Shown in pieces: positions 62,549 to 64,000 of a stretch of DNA of 64,000 bases. The notes under the pieces are model-generated. The model saw only the letters and a program-made list of their open reading frames with translations, made no database searches and was not told where the DNA came from. Within the stretch, counting starts at the first letter, position 1, and every line of letters begins with the position of its first letter. The stretch comes from Martinezella lusitana. Its GTDB lineage: Bacteria > Pseudomonadota > Alphaproteobacteria > Rhizobiales > Rhizobiaceae. The DNA is taken from assembly GCF_016901135.1 (NCBI RefSeq), contig NZ_JAFEVL010000045.1, forward strand, positions 372,001 to 436,000. Direction: 5' to 3'. The position numbers were made by a program, and so were the translations under genes.

Positions 62549-64000
62549 ATGTCCAGCACGGTCGATCGTTCGAGACGCCCGTTGGTCATCGTCTCGATCA
62601 TGCTCGCGACCTTCATGGTCGCGGTCGAAGCGACGATTGTCGCGACCGCCATGCCGCGCATCGTCGGCCAGCTCGGCGGCTTCACCTATTATAGCTGGGT
62701 CTTCTCCGCCTTTCTGCTGGCGCAGTCCACCACGACGGTGATCTACGGCAAGCTTTCCGATATGTTCGGCCGCAAGCCCATGCTCATCTGCGGTATCCTG
62801 ATCTTCCTTGTCGGGTCGACGCTTGCGGGTTTTGCCTGGTCGATGGCCTCGCTGATCGCTTTCAGGCTATTGCAGGGTCTCGGCGCTGGCGCCATTCAGC
62901 CCGTGACGATGACGGTGGTCGGCGACCTCTACAAATTGGAGGAACGGGCCAAGGTGCAAGGCGCGCTTGCCAGCGTCTGGGCGGTGTCGGCCGTCATCGG
63001 CCCACTTGCCGGCGGCATCATCGTCGACAATCTCTCCTGGGCGTGGATTTTCTGGATCAACCTGCCCGTCGGCGTCCTGTCCATCGCCGGTTTCATCTTC
63101 TTCCTGCATGAACGCATCACGCCGCGCGAGGCGAAGATCGATTATCTCGGCACGATCCTGTTTTCGATATCGATCGTGTCGCTGCTGGTCATTCTGACGG
63201 AGACCGATTCCGGCTTCGCTGTTTTAGGCCCGCTTGCGGTCGTCTTTGTCGTCACCGGTATCCTGTTCCTGTGGCAGGAGCGGCGGGCGCCGGAGCCGAT
63301 CATTTCGATCGCGCTCTGGAGCCGGCGGCTGGTGGCGACGAGCAATGCGGCAACGCTGCTTGCCGGCATGGCGCTCATCGGGCTGACGACTGTTCTGCCG
63401 ATCTATGTGCAAGGCGTGCTCGGCCGCTCGCCGCTCGAAGCCGGCTTCACCTTGACGATGCTGATCGTCGGCTGGCCGCTGGCGGTGATGCTCTCGAGCC
63501 GGTTCTTCCGCGCCTTCGGCATCCGCAGGACGCTGCGTGCAGGCAGCTTCATGTTTCCGTTGGGCGCGTTGTTTCTGCTATTCCTGACCCCGGAGAGCAG
63601 TCCGATCATCGCCGGCATCGGCTCGTTTCTGATGGGCTTCGGCATGGGCCTCATCAGCCTCACCAGCATCGTGCTCGTGCAGGAAAGCGTCGAATGGTCG
63701 ATGCGCGGCAGCGCCACGGCGTCGATCATATTTTCGCGCAGTCTCGGCAACACCCTCGGTGCGACGGCCCTCGGCGCGATCATGAATATCGGTATCGCGC
63801 ACTACGGCAACGGCGAGTTGGCGACGAGGCTTCATGACATTCTGAACCAGCCGACCGGCCTTTCCGATCTTGTCGGCGATCCGGCGATCAGGAACGTTTT
63901 CGACGCCGCGCTTCACTGGAGTTTCTGGGGCGTTGTCGTCGTCGCCATCACGACGTTCGCAACCATCTGGCTCATTCCCGTCGCCCATGATGCCGGCCGC
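62549..64000 (+). CDS. MFS multidrug exporter, DHA2 (EmrB/QacA) type, partial at window end
   Basis: 484 codons to the window edge without a stop. Multiple helices; motif A is GKLSDMFGRKPM (near 72-83) and the antiporter motif C region is AVIGPLAGGIIVDNLSW (near 149-165). The 14-helix DHA2 layout fits. It is a proton-driven efflux pump of the inner membrane, substrate unknown. AAAGGA precedes ATG 62549. It is divergent from the ROK gene. Confidence 0.9.
   Translation, partial: MSSTVDRSRRPLVIVSIMLATFMVAVEATIVATAMPRIVGQLGGFTYYSWVFSAFLLAQSTTTVIYGKLSDMFGRKPMLICGILIFLVGSTLAGFAWSMASLIAFRLLQGLGAGAIQPVTMTVVGDLYKLEERAKVQGALASVWAVSAVIGPLAGGIIVDNLSWAWIFWINLPVGVLSIAGFIFFLHERITPREAKIDYLGTILFSISIVSLLVILTETDSGFAVLGPLAVVFVVTGILFLWQERRAPEPIISIALWSRRLVATSNAATLLAGMALIGLTTVLPIYVQGVLGRSPLEAGFTLTMLIVGWPLAVMLSSRFFRAFGIRRTLRAGSFMFPLGALFLLFLTPESSPIIAGIGSFLMGFGMGLISLTSIVLVQESVEWSMRGSATASIIFSRSLGNTLGATALGAIMNIGIAHYGNGELATRLHDILNQPTGLSDLVGDPAIRNVFDAALHWSFWGVVVVAITTFATIWLIPVAHDAGR

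Overview
The window looks like chromosomal or chromid DNA of a free-living or plant-associated alphaproteobacterium of the family Rhizobiaceae, most likely Rhizobium. The grounds are GC-rich coding DNA, a rhaRSTPQUK/rhaDI L-rhamnose locus in the rhizobial order, a RIME-type rhizobial palindromic repeat, an HWE-family histidine kinase, the blh-bigR pair, and a very high density of ABC sugar and peptide uptake cassettes, each with its own regulator. I see no rRNA, tRNA, CRISPR array, prophage or intact insertion sequence.

Layout. 1-4 kb (minus): a SorC-type regulator, a SIS-domain sugar-phosphate isomerase, an FGGY kinase and a truncated RbsC-type permease form a small sugar or polyol operon. 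4.4-8.2 kb (plus): a three-subunit periplasmic flavin dehydrogenase (Tat-exported small subunit, GMC/FeS large subunit, triheme cytochrome c). 8.3-11.3 kb (minus): a GNAT acetyltransferase and an Orn/Lys/Arg decarboxylase. 11.4-18 kb: a TetR/DoxX divergent pair, a flavodoxin-like protein, the sulfide-detoxification pair blh-bigR with a truncated membrane-gene remnant, a response regulator with a LOV-like HWE kinase, and three small stress-type proteins. 18.3-26 kb: an epimerase, a flavoprotein, then a TetR-controlled operon (Gfo/Idh oxidoreductase, DUF993 aldolase-like protein, TIM-barrel isomerase), then a LivK-type binding protein.

26.3-37.4 kb: the complete L-rhamnose system, with ABC importer RhaSTPQ, kinase RhaK, mutarotase RhaU and repressor RhaR on minus, and isomerase RhaI plus aldolase/dehydrogenase RhaD on plus. 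37.4-40.8 kb: an orphan Phd-type antitoxin, a gamma-glutamyltransferase-like protein, an HpcH-type aldolase and a small secreted protein. 41-48.9 kb (plus): a LacI-controlled cluster (TIM-barrel isomerase, Gfo/Idh oxidoreductase, GtsABC/MsmK-type sugar importer). 48.9-50.7 kb: a methyltransferase and a glutathione peroxidase. 50.8-62.4 kb (minus): a peptide scavenging block with ROK regulator, MlrC-like metallopeptidase, GntR regulator, oligopeptide binding protein, two Dpp permeases, a second gamma-glutamyltransferase, a DUF1028 protein and a double ATPase. 62.5 kb to the end: an MFS drug-exporter gene cut by the window edge.

The least-described systems are the TetR/Gfo-Idh/DUF993/isomerase operon at 20.7-24.8 kb, whose two control regions share a 14-bp palindrome, and the gamma-glutamyltransferase/DUF1028/MlrC peptide block at 50.8-62.4 kb. 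Several exact operator-like palindromes were found by eye (SorC, TetR twice, LacI, GntR), and three ABC cassettes have a strong hairpin right after the binding-protein gene.
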